Origin: Flavobacterium davisii
GTDB taxonomy: Bacteria > Bacteroidota > Bacteroidia > Flavobacteriales > Flavobacteriaceae
Assembly: GCF_019565505.1 (NCBI RefSeq)
Contig: NZ_CP067378.1
Span: forward strand, 186,001 to 250,000
Reading direction: 5' to 3'
Length of the DNA: 64,000 bases
Position 1 is the stretch's first letter, and the number at the start of each line of letters is the position of its first letter. The translations under genes were made by a program, and so were the position numbers. Positions 10,196 to 19,663 of the stretch are shown piece by piece. The notes beneath the pieces were generated by a model that was not told where the DNA came from, searched no databases, and saw only the letters and a program-made list of their open reading frames with translations.

Positions 10196-10262
10196 AAGTG
10201 TGAGGTGTCGGAAAATAACAATCAAAAGTTAAATTTGTTAATTTCCTGACAACCTCACACTT
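10196..10262. terminator. Long inverted repeat, probable bidirectional terminator
   Basis: The arms AAGTGTGAGGT (10196-10206) and ACCTCACACTT (10252-10262) are perfect, and the inner part GTCGGAAA / TTTCCTGAC extends the stem to nearly 20 bp. It lies between the MORN gene and the DJ-1 gene, both on -, so on that strand it would end the DJ-1 transcript. Confidence 0.55.
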
Positions 10263-10292
10263 AAAGTAATTCAGTAAGTGTAATTATGAAGA

Positions 10293-10964
10293 TTAAGGTA
10301 ATAATTCTAATATAGCTTCTGCTACTCCTTTAGCAGATGCAGGATTTTGACCTGTAACGACTCTTTGATCTACTGTGATGTGTTTTTCCCATAAACCAGA
10401 ATTTTCAAAAATAGCACCTCTTTCAACTAATTTAGTTTCAAGCATATAAGGAACTACCTTTTCTAATTTTATAGAAATTTCTTCATCATTTGTAAAAGAG
10501 TTTATTTTTTTCCCGTCTACCAAATATTTACCATTACTAAGTTTAATATTTACTAATCCTGAAGGACCGTGACATATACCTGCTACAATACCTTCATTTT
10601 CATAAATTTTTGCAGCTATTTCTGCTAGTTCAACATTATCTGCAAAATCCCACATGGTACCATGACCACCAATATAAACGATAGCAGAGTAATCATTTAT
10701 ATTAACTTCTGAAGGTTTTAAGGTATTATGTACTTTATGATTATAAGTTGAATCATTCCAAAATTTAGCATTTATAGAATCTTCTAAATCAAAGCCTTCA
10801 ACTGGCGCAACTCCTCCTTTAGGACTTACAAAATCTACTTCATAGCCTGCATTAACCAAAACGTCCCAACAATGACTTACTTCTGATAAGTAATAACCTG
10901 TTGGCTCACCAGTACTCCCTTTAACATTGTGACTTGTTAAAACAAATAAAATTTTTGTTTTCAT
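10293..10964 (-). CDS. DJ-1/PfpI family protein, Hsp31-like glyoxalase III candidate
   Basis: 223 aa. The nucleophile elbow VAGICHGPSGL places Cys131 next to His132, and Glu20 (STGEPTGYY) is at the position of the third catalytic residue in Hsp31/glyoxalase III enzymes. GGHGTMWD (99-106) is a typical family loop. Such proteins detoxify methylglyoxal or act as deglycases or chaperones. It is first of three minus-strand genes that end near an AraC regulator and an ABM monooxygenase, suggesting a reactive-carbonyl or electrophile response. Confidence 0.8.
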   Translation of the reverse strand: MKTKILFVLTSHNVKGSTGEPTGYYLSEVSHCWDVLVNAGYEVDFVSPKGGVAPVEGFDLEDSINAKFWNDSTYNHKVHNTLKPSEVNINDYSAIVYIGGHGTMWDFADNVELAEIAAKIYENEGIVAGICHGPSGLVNIKLSNGKYLVDGKKINSFTNDEEISIKLEKVVPYMLETKLVERGAIFENSGLWEKHITVDQRVVTGQNPASAKGVAEAILELLP

Positions 10965-10985
10965 AGTTTATATATTTATTTTATA

Positions 10986-11774
10986 TTACTTAAGACTTTC
11001 AAAATAATAATGAGGATTCTTTTTATTAAAATATTCTTTAGGAGATATTCCAATAAATTCTTTAAAATCTTTATTAAAATGACTTTGATCATAATAACCA
11101 AACTCTAAAGAATCTAATAATTTTCCTTCTGAAAGATGAATTGATTTAATTGTTTTTTCAAGACGTACTAACTTTTGAAAAACTTTTGGAGTAATACCAA
11201 AAGTTTCTTTAAAATTTCGCTCAAAAGTACGTTTAGAAAATTTTGAATAATCCGATAAATCAGCTATTCTTAAATCTCTATATTCATCATAAATCTTTTG
11301 ATTAAAATAATCCCAATTAATCAATTCTTGTTTTTTAAATTTAAACAACAACTGAATTAAAAAACTTTCAATCTGTTCTATTTTATTCAATACAGTTACT
11401 TCTTCTAAAAATATTTTTTGAAATTCTTTAAAATAATTCCCCCAAACATCTTCTGCTGTAACAAATTGATTTATTATATTACAATACGGTATATTAGAAA
11501 AATGTCGAAACATTCCTGATTTAAATCGAACCCCTATAAACTCTCCTTTTGGAATACTTTTTTTATCCAATATATCTCTTGGACACACCAAATAAGAGTC
11601 GCCTAACTCCGTTTTAGAATTAGAAACGCTTTCATCAAAATGAAAAAAAAGATCTAATCCCGTACCGGGCAAGAAGAAAGGAAAAGTATCATTATGATCT
11701 GTATAATCATCATAAAAATACCTATCTACATAAGGTTGTAATTGAATAGAAGGTTTTACTGACCATTTAACCAT
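10986..11774 (-). CDS. AraC family transcriptional regulator
   Basis: 262 aa. The N-terminal half (VKWSVKPSIQLQPYVDRYFY, LPGTGLDLFFHF) matches the DUF6597 sensor domain common in Bacteroidota AraC proteins. The C-terminal half has two HTH motifs ending in the family signature GYYDQSHFNKDFKEFIGISP. It is 22 bases from the DJ-1 gene and 15 from the monooxygenase gene, on the same strand, so it probably controls this small operon. Confidence 0.85.
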   Translation of the reverse strand: MVKWSVKPSIQLQPYVDRYFYDDYTDHNDTFPFFLPGTGLDLFFHFDESVSNSKTELGDSYLVCPRDILDKKSIPKGEFIGVRFKSGMFRHFSNIPYCNIINQFVTAEDVWGNYFKEFQKIFLEEVTVLNKIEQIESFLIQLLFKFKKQELINWDYFNQKIYDEYRDLRIADLSDYSKFSKRTFERNFKETFGITPKVFQKLVRLEKTIKSIHLSEGKLLDSLEFGYYDQSHFNKDFKEFIGISPKEYFNKKNPHYYFESLK

Positions 11775-11788
11775 ATACTATTTTCTAT

Positions 11789-12079
11789 TTAGTTATTATC
11801 TAAATACGATTTTACAACAGGATCCTCTCTTAACATTGGAGTTAATTTTTCAATAAAATCTTTATAATAATCTGTGTTTAGATGAAATTCAAAAGCTTCT
11901 GAGTCTAAAAACTTCTCAACAAAGATAAAACTTGATTCATCATTATACTCATTATATAGCATATATGAAATATTACCTTTTTCCTTTCTTGTATTTTCTA
12001 TCATTACTTTAGCCATTTCTAAAAAAAATGATACATACTGACTTTGCAGTTTTATCGTAACGGTTATATTTTTATTCAT
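11789..12079 (-). CDS. Antibiotic biosynthesis monooxygenase (ABM) domain protein
   Basis: 96 aa, a single ABM ferredoxin-like domain: VTIKLQSQYVSFFLEMAKVM, then TRKEKGNISYMLYNEYNDES and FVEKFLDSEAFEFHLNTDYY. Such dimeric proteins are cofactor-free quinol or aldehyde monooxygenases. First gene of the three-gene minus-strand cluster with the AraC regulator and the DJ-1 protein. Confidence 0.8.
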   Translation of the reverse strand: MNKNITVTIKLQSQYVSFFLEMAKVMIENTRKEKGNISYMLYNEYNDESSFIFVEKFLDSEAFEFHLNTDYYKDFIEKLTPMLREDPVVKSYLDNN

Positions 12080-12179
12080 ATTTATTATTTTATTTTCAAA
12101 ACATTATAAATCTAGACTTATTTTACAGTACAAAATTATTTCTTTTATAGGATTAAAAATTGTAAAAAAGCGACATGAA

Positions 12180-12222
12180 AAAAAAAATAATATGCGCGCA
12201 TATTATTTTTTTTGTATATTTG
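12180..12222 (+). promoter_or_regulatory. 34-bp palindromic operator overlapping the marR-fad promoter
   Basis: 12180-12213 is a perfect palindrome, A8-TAATATGC-GCGC-type core (AATAATATGC/GCATATTATT), which is unusual in sequence this AT-rich. The -7 box TATATTTG (12215-12222) follows directly and the marR ATG is 15 bases further. Its position over the promoter suggests autoregulation by MarR and control of the fad genes downstream. Confidence 0.7.
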
Positions 12223-12237
12223 AATTTTAGAATCTAA

Positions 12238-12681
12238 ATGAAAGATAAGACAATAGACTATTTACTTAGAACAACTTGGCAAGCCGTCTCTAGAATGTAT
12301 AATGAAGAAGGATCTAAATATGAAGGTTCTATGGCAATTGGTTTTGCTCTTTTAAGTATCGATAAGGAAGAAGGAACGCCTTCTACAAGTGTAAGTGCTC
12401 GTATGGGAATGGAAGCAACTAGCCTTACACGAACCTTAAAATCATTAGAAGAAAAAGGATTAATTGAAAGAAAACCAAATCCTAAAGATGGAAGAGGAGT
12501 TTTAATTTACCTTACCAAAGAAGGAAAATTAAAGAGAGAACTATCTAAACAAACAGTTCTAAGGTTTAATGAAGTCATTAAACAACATATCAGCGAAGAA
12601 AAGCTAATGCACTTTATAGAAGTTACAGAAAAAATAAATGAATTAATACAAGATAAAAAAATATTCAATCAACCAGAGTAA
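12238..12681 (+). CDS. MarR family transcriptional regulator of the fad operon
   Basis: 147 aa winged-helix protein: TSVSARMGMEATSLTRTLKS is the recognition helix region and KDGRGVLIYLTKEGK the wing. It is only 7 bases from fadN on the same strand. By position it is the local regulator of beta-oxidation, perhaps sensing acyl-CoA like other fatty-acid MarR/TetR switches; the ligand is inferred, not seen. Confidence 0.88.
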   Translation: MKDKTIDYLLRTTWQAVSRMYNEEGSKYEGSMAIGFALLSIDKEEGTPSTSVSARMGMEATSLTRTLKSLEEKGLIERKPNPKDGRGVLIYLTKEGKLKRELSKQTVLRFNEVIKQHISEEKLMHFIEVTEKINELIQDKKIFNQPE

Positions 12682-12688
12682 TTACAAA

Positions 12689-15079
12689 ATGAAAAGAACA
12701 ATTAAAAAAATTGCTGTAGTTGGTTCAGGGATTATGGGTTCAGGAATTGCCTGCCATTTTGCAAATATTGGAGTAGAAGTTTTACTACTTGATATTGTAC
12801 CTCGTGAACTTACAGAAGCAGAACAAAAAAAAGGTTTAACACTAGAAAATAAAGTAGTAAGAAACCGAATTGTAAATGATAGTTTAACAAATGCGTTAAA
12901 ATCTAAACCTTCACCTATTTATCATACAAAATTTGCTAATCGTATCACGACAGGAAATTTAACAGATGATATAACAAAAATTAAAGATGTAGATTGGATT
13001 ATTGAAGTAGTTGTTGAAAGATTAGATATTAAAAAATCAGTTTTTGAACAAATTGACACACATAGAAAACCGGAACTCTTGTTACTTCAAACACTTCTGG
13101 TATTCCTATTCACTTTATGAGTGAAGGTCGTAGCGAAGATTTTCAAAAGCATTTTTGCGGTACTCACTTCTTCAACCCAGCTCGTTATTTAAAATTATTT
13201 GAAATCATTCCGGGACCTAAAACTTCTCAAGAAGTATTGGATTTTTTAAATAACTACGGCGAACAATTTTTAGGAAAAACATCTGTAGTTGCTAAAGACA
13301 CACCAGCATTTATTGGTAACCGTATTGGTATCTTCGGAATTCAAAGTTTATTTCATCAAGTAAAAGAAATGGGACTAACTATTGAAGAAGTAGATAAATT
13401 AACGGGTCCTGTAATCGGTCGCCCAAAATCAGCTACTTTCCGTACAGTAGACGTGGTAGGTTTAGATACTTTAGTACATGTAGCCAACGGAATTTACGAC
13501 AACTGTCCTAATGACGAAGCACACGAATTATTTAAGTTGCCTGATTTCATCAACAAAATGATGGAAAACAAATGGTTAGGAAGCAAAACAAAACAAGGTT
13601 TCTACAAAAAAGAAGGAAAAGATATTCTATCATTGGATCTAAATACTTTGGAATATCGTCCCAATAAAAAAGCGTCATTTGCTACTCTTGAAATGACAAA
13701 AACTATCGAAAAACCAATTGATAGATTTAAAGTTTTGGTAAAAGGAACGGATAAAGCAGGTGAATTTTACCGTAAAAACTTCTCAGCAATGTTTGCTTAC
13801 GTTTCTAACAGAGTGCCTGAAATTACAGATGATTTTTACAAAATTGACGATGCTATGAAAGCTGGTTTCGGTTGGGAAAATGGTCCATTCGAAATTTGGG
13901 ATGCTATCGGTGTTCAAAAAGGTATCGAAATGATGCAAGCAGAAGGCTACACACCTGCTTCTTGGGTTACTGATATGGTTGCTTCAGGTAGTACATCTTT
14001 CTACTCTGTTAAAGAAGGCGCAACAAATTACTATAATACGGCTTCAAAATCACAAGTAAAAGTACCCGAGTCAAGATGCCTTCATTATCCTAAATAATAT
14101 TCGTGAAAGCAAAAAAGTTTGGGGTAATGCTGATAGTACCATTCAGCATTTAGGCGATGGCATTTTAAATTTAGAATTCCACTCAAAAATGAACTCTATT
14201 GGAGGTGGTGTTTTACAAGGAATCAACAAAGCTATCGACTTAGCTGAAAAAGAATACAACGGATTAGTTATTGGAAATCAAGGAACAAATTTCTCTGTAG
14301 GAGCCAATATTGGTATGATTTTCATGATGGCTGTTGAACAAGAATATGATGAATTAAACATGGCTATCAAAATGTTCCAAGACACGATGATGCGTGCTCG
14401 TTATTCATCTATCCCTGTAGTTGTAGCGCCACATGGCATGACATTGGGTGGCGGTTGCGAATTAACTATGCACGCTGACAAAGTAGTGGCTGCCGCAGAA
14501 ACTTACATCGGTTTAGTAGAATTTGGTGTAGGTGTTATTCCCGGCGGTGGTGGTTCTAAAGAAATGGCATTAAGAGCTGCTGACACTTTCCGTAAAAACG
14601 ACGTTGAATTAAATGTTTTACAAGAGTATTTCTTAACGGTTGGTATGGCAAAAGTAGCTACTTCTGCTTATGAAGCTTACGATTTAGGCATCTTACAAAA
14701 AGGAAAAGACATCGTTGTGGTAAACAAAGACCGTCAAATTGCAGAAGCTAAAAAACACGCATTGTTAATGGCAGAAGCGGGCTATACACAACCAGCTCGT
14801 CGTAAAGACATTAAAGTATTAGGAAAACAAGCTTTAGGTATGTTCTTAGTAGGTACTGACCAAATGGTGGCAGGACAATACATTTCTGAACACGACCAAA
14901 AAATTGCAAACAAATTAGCTTATGTAATGGCTGGCGGTGATTTATCTGAACCAACATTAGTTACAGAACAATATTTGTTAGATTTAGAAAGAGAAGCTTT
15001 CTTATCACTTTGTACAGAGAGAAAAACATTGGAGCGTATCCAGTTTATGTTAACTAAAGGGAAACCTCTACGTAATTAG
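12689..15079 (+). CDS. fadN: 3-hydroxyacyl-CoA dehydrogenase / enoyl-CoA hydratase, two frame breaks
   Basis: 796 aa when joined. The dehydrogenase comes first (VGSGIMGSG Rossmann loop, residues 11-19; GTHFFNPARYLKLFEIIPGP) and the crotonase domain is C-terminal (GNQGTNFSVGANIGM, LGGGCELTMHADKVV, GVIPGGGG). This order and length match Bacillus FadN rather than E. coli FadB. Breaks: one base missing at CCGG 13070-13073 (KP-GTLVTSNTSGIP) and one base extra at CCCGAG 14065-14070 (VP-GQDAFIILNN). Both lie at Pro-Gly codons, net length is in frame, and no residues are lost. I infer a functional gene with consensus errors. It catalyses steps 2 and 3 of beta-oxidation. Confidence 0.88.
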
Positions 15080-15176
15080 AGCCCCCTATCCCCCAAAGGG
15101 GGAACTTGGAACGCATAATAATAACTAAAAACCTATTGACCCCTAATAGGTATTCCCCTTCGGGGGTTAGGGGGCT
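15080..15176. repeat. Two G/C-rich flavobacterial intergenic repeat units
   Basis: Unit 1 (15080-15105) is AGCCCCCTATCCCCC then AAAGGGGGAAC. Unit 2 (15132-15176) is CCTATTGACCCCTAATAGG then TATTCCCCTTCGGGGGTTAG and GGGGCT. Each can fold into a hairpin. Unit 2 ends 4 bases before the fadA ATG. Confidence 0.8.
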
Positions 15177-15180
15177 GATA

Positions 15181-16360
15181 ATGAAAACAGCATATATAGT
15201 AAAAGGATATAGAACAGCTGTAGGTAAAGCACCTAAAGGACTGTTCCGTTTTAAAAGACCTGACGAATTAGCCGCTGAAACCATCGAACACATGATGGCT
15301 CAATTACCTAACTTCGACAAGTCTAGAATTGACGATGTAATGGTAGGTAATGCTATGCCAGAAGCAGAACAAGGATTAAATGTAGGACGTTTAATCTCTC
15401 TAATGGGATTAAAAGTAACCGATGTACCGGAGTTACAGTTAATCGTTACTGTGCCTCTGGTTTAGAGACCATTGGTATGGCTACTGCAAAAATACAAGCA
15501 GGTATGGCACACTGTATCATTGCGGGTGGTGCTGAAAGCATGAGTTATATTCCTATGGGCGGATACAAACCTACTCCTGATTATAAAGTAGCTGCCGCAG
15601 GTAACGAAGATTATTACTGGGGTATGGGATTAACAGCTGAAGCTGTTGCAAAACAATTCAACATCTCTCGTGCAGACCAAGATGAATTTGCGTACCAATC
15701 GCACATGAAAGCCTTGAAAGCACAAGCAGAAGGCAAATTTGATGCTCAAATTGCGCCTATAACAGTAGAACAAACATTTATTAACGAAGCTGGTAAAAAG
15801 AAACAAAATCATACGTAGTAACGAAAGACGAAGGACCTCGTGCAGGTACTTCTGTTGAAGCACTTTCAGGATTAAAACCTGTATTTGCTGCTGATGGCTC
15901 AGTTACCGCAGGTAACTCTTCCCAAATGAGTGATGGTGCTGCATTTGTACTAATCATGAGCGAAGAAATGGTAAAAGAATTAAACCTTGAACCTATTGCC
16001 CGTTTAGTAAACTTTGCATCTGCTGGTGTAGAACCAAGAATTATGGGAATAGGTCCTGTAAAAGCAATTCCTAAAGTAGTTCAACAAGCAGGTTTAAAAA
16101 TTTCTGACATTGAATTATTCGAATTAAACGAAGCTTTTGCTGCACAATCATTAGCTGTAATTCGCGAATTAAATTTAAATCCGGAAATCATTAATGTAAA
16201 CGGTGGTGCTATTGCTTTAGGACACCCTCTAGGATGTACAGGTGCTAAATTATCTGTTCAACTATTTGATGAAATGAAACGTCGCGGTAACAAATACGGT
16301 ATGGTAACTATGTGTGTAGGTACTGGACAAGGAACTGCAGGGGTATTTGAATTATTATAA
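15181..16360 (+). CDS. fadA: Acetyl-CoA acyltransferase (3-ketoacyl-CoA thiolase), two frame breaks
   Basis: About 393 aa. Start MKTAYIVKGYRTAVGKAPKG. The active-site Cys lies in NRYCASGLETIGMATAKIQAG, read after restoring one base at CCGG 15427-15430. ELNEAFAAQSLAVIREL and GGAIALGHPLGCTGAKL hold the catalytic His and second Cys. The second break is an A run near 15801 (AGKKK-TKSYVVTKDEG). Catalyses the last, thiolytic step of beta-oxidation. Second gene of the fadN-fadA-fadE operon. Confidence 0.9.
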
Positions 16361-16565
16361 GCCTCCCCCAACCCCTCCAAATGAGGGGAGCACCAAACGT
16401 TCATTAATATAGAAATAAATTAAAACCTTTATTCTTAACATAGAATAAGAAGGAACTTAAAAACATTATTAACACAACCTCTAAATTCCCCCTTGGGGGG
16501 TTAGAGGGCTATTCTAAAACCCTACTTACCCCTAGTAGGAATTCCCCTTTGGGGGTTAGGGGGCT
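16361..16565. repeat. Three G/C-rich intergenic repeat units
   Basis: Units at 16360-16391 (AGCCTCCCCCAACCCC...), 16484-16510 (TTCCCCCTTGGGGGGTTAG...) and 16521-16565 (CCTACTTACCCCTAGTAGG, then ATTCCCCTTTGGGGGTTAG). They are the same family as 15080-15176. The last unit ends 3 bases before the fadE ATG, just as at fadA. Confidence 0.8.
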
Positions 16566-16568
16566 AAT

Positions 16569-18365
16569 ATGGAAGACATTACAAGAGGCGGACAGTTTTT
16601 AGTTAAAGAAACGAAATGCGAAAATATTTTTACTCCTGAGGATTTCTCAGAAGAACAAATTATGATGCGTGATTCTATCAAAGAATTCGTAGATAAAGAA
16701 TTATGGGCTCAAAAACCTCGTTTTGAGAAAAAAGATTACGCTTATACAGAAGAATCTATGCGTAAAGCAGGTGAACTAGGCTTCTTAGGGGTAGCAGTTC
16801 CTGAAGCTTACGGTGGTTTAGGCATGGGATTTGTTTCCACTATGTTAACTTGTGATTATATTTCGGGTGCGACAGGCTCATTCTCTACTGCTTTTGGAGC
16901 ACATACAGGTATTGGTACAATGCCCATCACTTTATATGGTACAGAAGAACAAAGATTAAAATACGTTCCCAAATTAGCTTCTGGCGAATGGTTTGGTGCT
17001 TACTGTTTGACTGAGCCAGGAGCTGGTTCTGATGCCAATTCAGGAAAAACAAAGGCAGAATTATCTGCTGATGGAAAATCATACAAAATTAATGGACAGA
17101 AAATGTGGATTTCTAATGCTGGTTTCTGTAACTTAATGATTGTTTTTGCTCGTATTGAAGATGATAAAAACATTACTGGTTTCATCGTTGAATATGACTC
17201 AGCAAACCCTAACGGAATTACTTTAGGTGAAGAAGAACACAAATTAGGTATCCGTGCAAGTTCTACACGTCAAGTTTTCTTTAATGATACTGTTGTTCCT
17301 GTTGAAAATATGTTAGCAGGTCGTGGTGAAGGTTTCAAAATTGCTATGAATGCCTTAAACGTAGGTCGTATCAAATTAGCAGCTGCTTGTTTAGATGCAC
17401 AACGTCGTACTATTACAGAAGCAGTTAAATATGCTAACGAAAGAATCCAGTTTAAAACACCTATCGCTAACTTTGGAGCTATACAAGCAAAATTAGCTAA
17501 TATGGCAACTAATGCTTATGTAGATGAAGCAGCATCTTACCGTGCAGCTAAAGATATCGAAACAAGAATCGAATTACGTGAAGCAGCTGGTAATACACAC
17601 CAAGAAGCAGAATTAAAAGGAGTGGAAGAATTCGCTATCGAATGTTCTATCCTTAAAGTAGCGGTTTCTGAAGACGTTCAAAGCTGTACTGACGAAGGTA
17701 TCCAAATTTTTGGAGGTATGGGATTCTCAGAAGAAACACCAATGGAATCAGCTTGGAGAGATGCTCGTATTGCTCGTATCTATGAAGGAACAAACGAAAT
17801 TAACCGTATGTTATCCGTAGGTATGTTAGTTAAAAAAGCCATGAAAGGTCAAGTAGATTTATTAGGCCCTGCTATGAAAGTAGCCGAAGAATTAATGGGT
17901 ATTCCTGATTTCAACACTCCTGATTACACTGAATTATTTGCTGAAGAAAAAGAATTAATCGGCAAATTGAAAAAAGCATTCTTAATGGTTGCAGGATCTG
18001 CTGTACAAAAATTTGGTCCAGATTTAGAAAAACACCAACAATTATTAATGTGTGCTTCTGACATGTTAATCGAAATATACATGGCAGAATCTGGAATTTT
18101 ACGTACTGAAAAATTAGCAAAAACCAAAGGAGCTGAAAATGTAAAAGAGCAAATTGCAATGGCACAATTGTATTTATATCAAGCAGTGGATATCGTTTCT
18201 CAAAAAGGGAAGGAAGGTATTGTTTCTTTTGCTGAAGGTGATGAACAACGTATGATGCTAATGGGATTACGTCGTTTTACAAAATATACCAATATGCCAA
18301 ATGTAGTCGCACTACGCGAAACAATTACGGCAAAAATGGTAGCAGAAAATAGCTATTGCTATTAA
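16569..18365 (+). CDS. fadE: Acyl-CoA dehydrogenase
   Basis: 598 aa, matching the long FadE of Bacillus (about 594). FAD and substrate motifs are visible: CLTEPGAGSDANSGKTKAEL, KMWISNAGFCNLMIVF, GIQIFGGMGFSEETPMESAW and RIYEGTNEINRM. A C-terminal extension of about 170 aa follows the standard fold. It makes trans-2-enoyl-CoA in the first step of beta-oxidation. It is intact, the only unbroken gene of the operon; the electron acceptor ETF is not in this window. Confidence 0.92.
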   Translation: MEDITRGGQFLVKETKCENIFTPEDFSEEQIMMRDSIKEFVDKELWAQKPRFEKKDYAYTEESMRKAGELGFLGVAVPEAYGGLGMGFVSTMLTCDYISGATGSFSTAFGAHTGIGTMPITLYGTEEQRLKYVPKLASGEWFGAYCLTEPGAGSDANSGKTKAELSADGKSYKINGQKMWISNAGFCNLMIVFARIEDDKNITGFIVEYDSANPNGITLGEEEHKLGIRASSTRQVFFNDTVVPVENMLAGRGEGFKIAMNALNVGRIKLAAACLDAQRRTITEAVKYANERIQFKTPIANFGAIQAKLANMATNAYVDEAASYRAAKDIETRIELREAAGNTHQEAELKGVEEFAIECSILKVAVSEDVQSCTDEGIQIFGGMGFSEETPMESAWRDARIARIYEGTNEINRMLSVGMLVKKAMKGQVDLLGPAMKVAEELMGIPDFNTPDYTELFAEEKELIGKLKKAFLMVAGSAVQKFGPDLEKHQQLLMCASDMLIEIYMAESGILRTEKLAKTKGAENVKEQIAMAQLYLYQAVDIVSQKGKEGIVSFAEGDEQRMMLMGLRRFTKYTNMPNVVALRETITAKMVAENSYCY

Positions 18366-18395
18366 AAATTAAATTTTAATTAGTTTGGTTGAAAG

Positions 18396-18421
18396 GGTCA
18401 CTATTTTTTTAAATAGTGGCC
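18396..18421 (+). terminator. Terminator of the fad operon
   Basis: Stem GGTCACTATTT/AAATAGTGGCC with a T-rich loop is followed by CTTTTTT, 31 bases after the fadE stop. Confidence 0.8.
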
Positions 18422-18920
18422 TTTTTTATAAATAAAGTCATAAAACTAAAAACGATATTATAAAAATTTATGGGGCATTTACCTTCTTTTCCGTTCTACT
18501 TATACAATAAAATATATCACTTAAAAATAAATAAGCTTCTTTTATTATTTTTATAACTTATTTAAAGAAAACAGCTTCATCATATTCTATTTTCGTTCTT
18601 TAAACAACTTTATTATAGATAAAATACTGGAATTAAAAATAATAAAATGACCATTTTAAAAGTCGAAATAAAAAATTATCAATCTTTCAAAAGCAAGAAA
18701 TTTTTTCATAGAATTTGAGTTTGAAAATAAAAAAGAATTAGAGACTGTCCTAAAAGGTCTTAGTCTTATCTTTTTGACTAAAGGAAAGAATTAGATAATA
18801 TTAATAATGTAACTTCTTACAAAATAGTTTTTATAATCTCAAAATTAAAATGTTCAAAAAATGTTTATGAAATATACAAATTTAAACTTTTTAAACCATT
18901 ATGTTCATTTTTAAATTTCA
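18422..18920. other. Intergenic spacer before the prophage
   Basis: No gene of useful length. Around 18744-18790 there is GACTGTCCTAAAAGGTC followed by an imperfect inverse (CTTAGTC...GACTAAAGG). It resembles the tip of the element at 63780-63919 and may be a decayed miniature element. Confidence 0.35.
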
Positions 18921-18947
18921 CCTCGTTTAATATCTATTTAAACGAGG
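18921..18947 (+). terminator. Strong terminator hairpin
   Basis: Perfect 10-bp stem CCTCGTTTAA/TTAAACGAGG, 7-base loop, then TTTTTT. It lies at the edge of the prophage region; which transcript it ends is unclear because no gene precedes it closely. Confidence 0.75.
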
Positions 18948-19042
18948 TTTTTTATAACTTTAAATCGTTGAATCGTTGAAACAAAATAATTACGACTGCA
19001 CTTAACTTTATTATAACTCCTATTGACAATCTTGAATTTGGT

Positions 19043-19234
19043 ATGTGGCTAATTGACTTAAATACAGTTAAGTACTCATTTACTGTTTTTATTGAGACTC
19101 TCTCTAAAATTGGTGAGATAGAATTTTCTACAAAATATCAAACAACGATAGACACAAATACTTATATGCTTCATCACCTTGACGAATCTAACAACAAAGC
19201 ATATTTACTCCTTACTTCAAAGCTTTTAGATTAA
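19043..19234 (+). CDS. Small ORF at the prophage right end, unknown
   Basis: 63 codons from ATG; the same frame is open upstream for about 17 codons (TTALNFIITPIDNLEFG). The residue mix is protein-like, but no family is recognised. It is convergent with the methyltransferase-like tail at 19231. It may be a truncated gene cut by the phage end. Confidence 0.35.
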   Translation: MWLIDLNTVKYSFTVFIETLSKIGEIEFSTKYQTTIDTNTYMLHHLDESNNKAYLLLTSKLLD

Positions 19235-19473
19235 AACCATTGCTTTCTTATTTCGTTTGCAATTCTAGCAGTTATCAATGGCGGTACACTCATTCCGCAA
19301 ACATAACGAACTATAATCGAAAAATTTAAATGTGTTATTGCTGTACTAAAAAAAGAGCTACATTGGGGTAATAAAATATAAACCAAATCAAAAAATACTT
19401 TCAAAAAGACTACGACGTGTTGTTTTTCCAACGTATACTTGCCGTGTAAAAAAACGAAAATATGAAAGCACAA
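19231..19473 (-). pseudogene. Possible C-terminal scrap of a C5 DNA methyltransferase
   Basis: The last 25 codons (19231-19310) read RYVCGMSVPPLITARIANEI followed by RKQWF, like the C-terminal end of phage Dcm-type enzymes, where a GxSVPP loop precedes an alpha-helix. The 50 codons before this show no methyltransferase motif, so catalytic PCQ, ENV and QRR motifs are absent. Could be a remnant, or a chance match in a spurious ORF. Confidence 0.4.
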
Positions 19474-19641
19474 GTATTACAATTCTTAACAACTGACCCA
19501 AAAAATAAACGAGGCGAAATTGGAATAATAATAAAAACTAATGAAGAAGATGAAGTATATACATTGCTATTCGAGGATGGTGTTACTGGACTATACTCAT
19601 TCGATGCGGTGAGTATTTTAAAAGACTTAAAGCCCTTTTAA
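19462..19641 (+). CDS. Small conserved-looking phage protein, 59 aa
   Basis: ATG 19462 gives MKAQVLQFLTTDPKNKRGEI and ends SILKDLKPF. The middle GIIIKTNEEDEVYTLLFEDG looks like a small beta-barrel. It is convergent with dam, whose stop is 23 bases away. No family recognised; it may be a right-end accessory gene. The 5' region has TATACTTG about 20 bases upstream as a weak -7 box. Confidence 0.5.
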   Translation: MKAQVLQFLTTDPKNKRGEIGIIIKTNEEDEVYTLLFEDGVTGLYSFDAVSILKDLKPF

Positions 19642-19663
19642 ATCTACTTTAAAAGGCTTAAGT

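Noticed and set aside
12689..16360. Pseudogenisation of fadN and fadA by four frameshifts
   Set aside because: All residues and motifs are kept on both sides of each break, the fourth gene fadE is intact, and the same one-base defects hit essential genes such as uvrA and mnmA. Sequence error is the simpler reading.
18650..18720. Short ORF starting MTILKVEIKNYQSFKSKKFF
   Set aside because: It stops after about 23 codons and the sequence after shows no continuing protein in any frame; a possible scrap but not supported.
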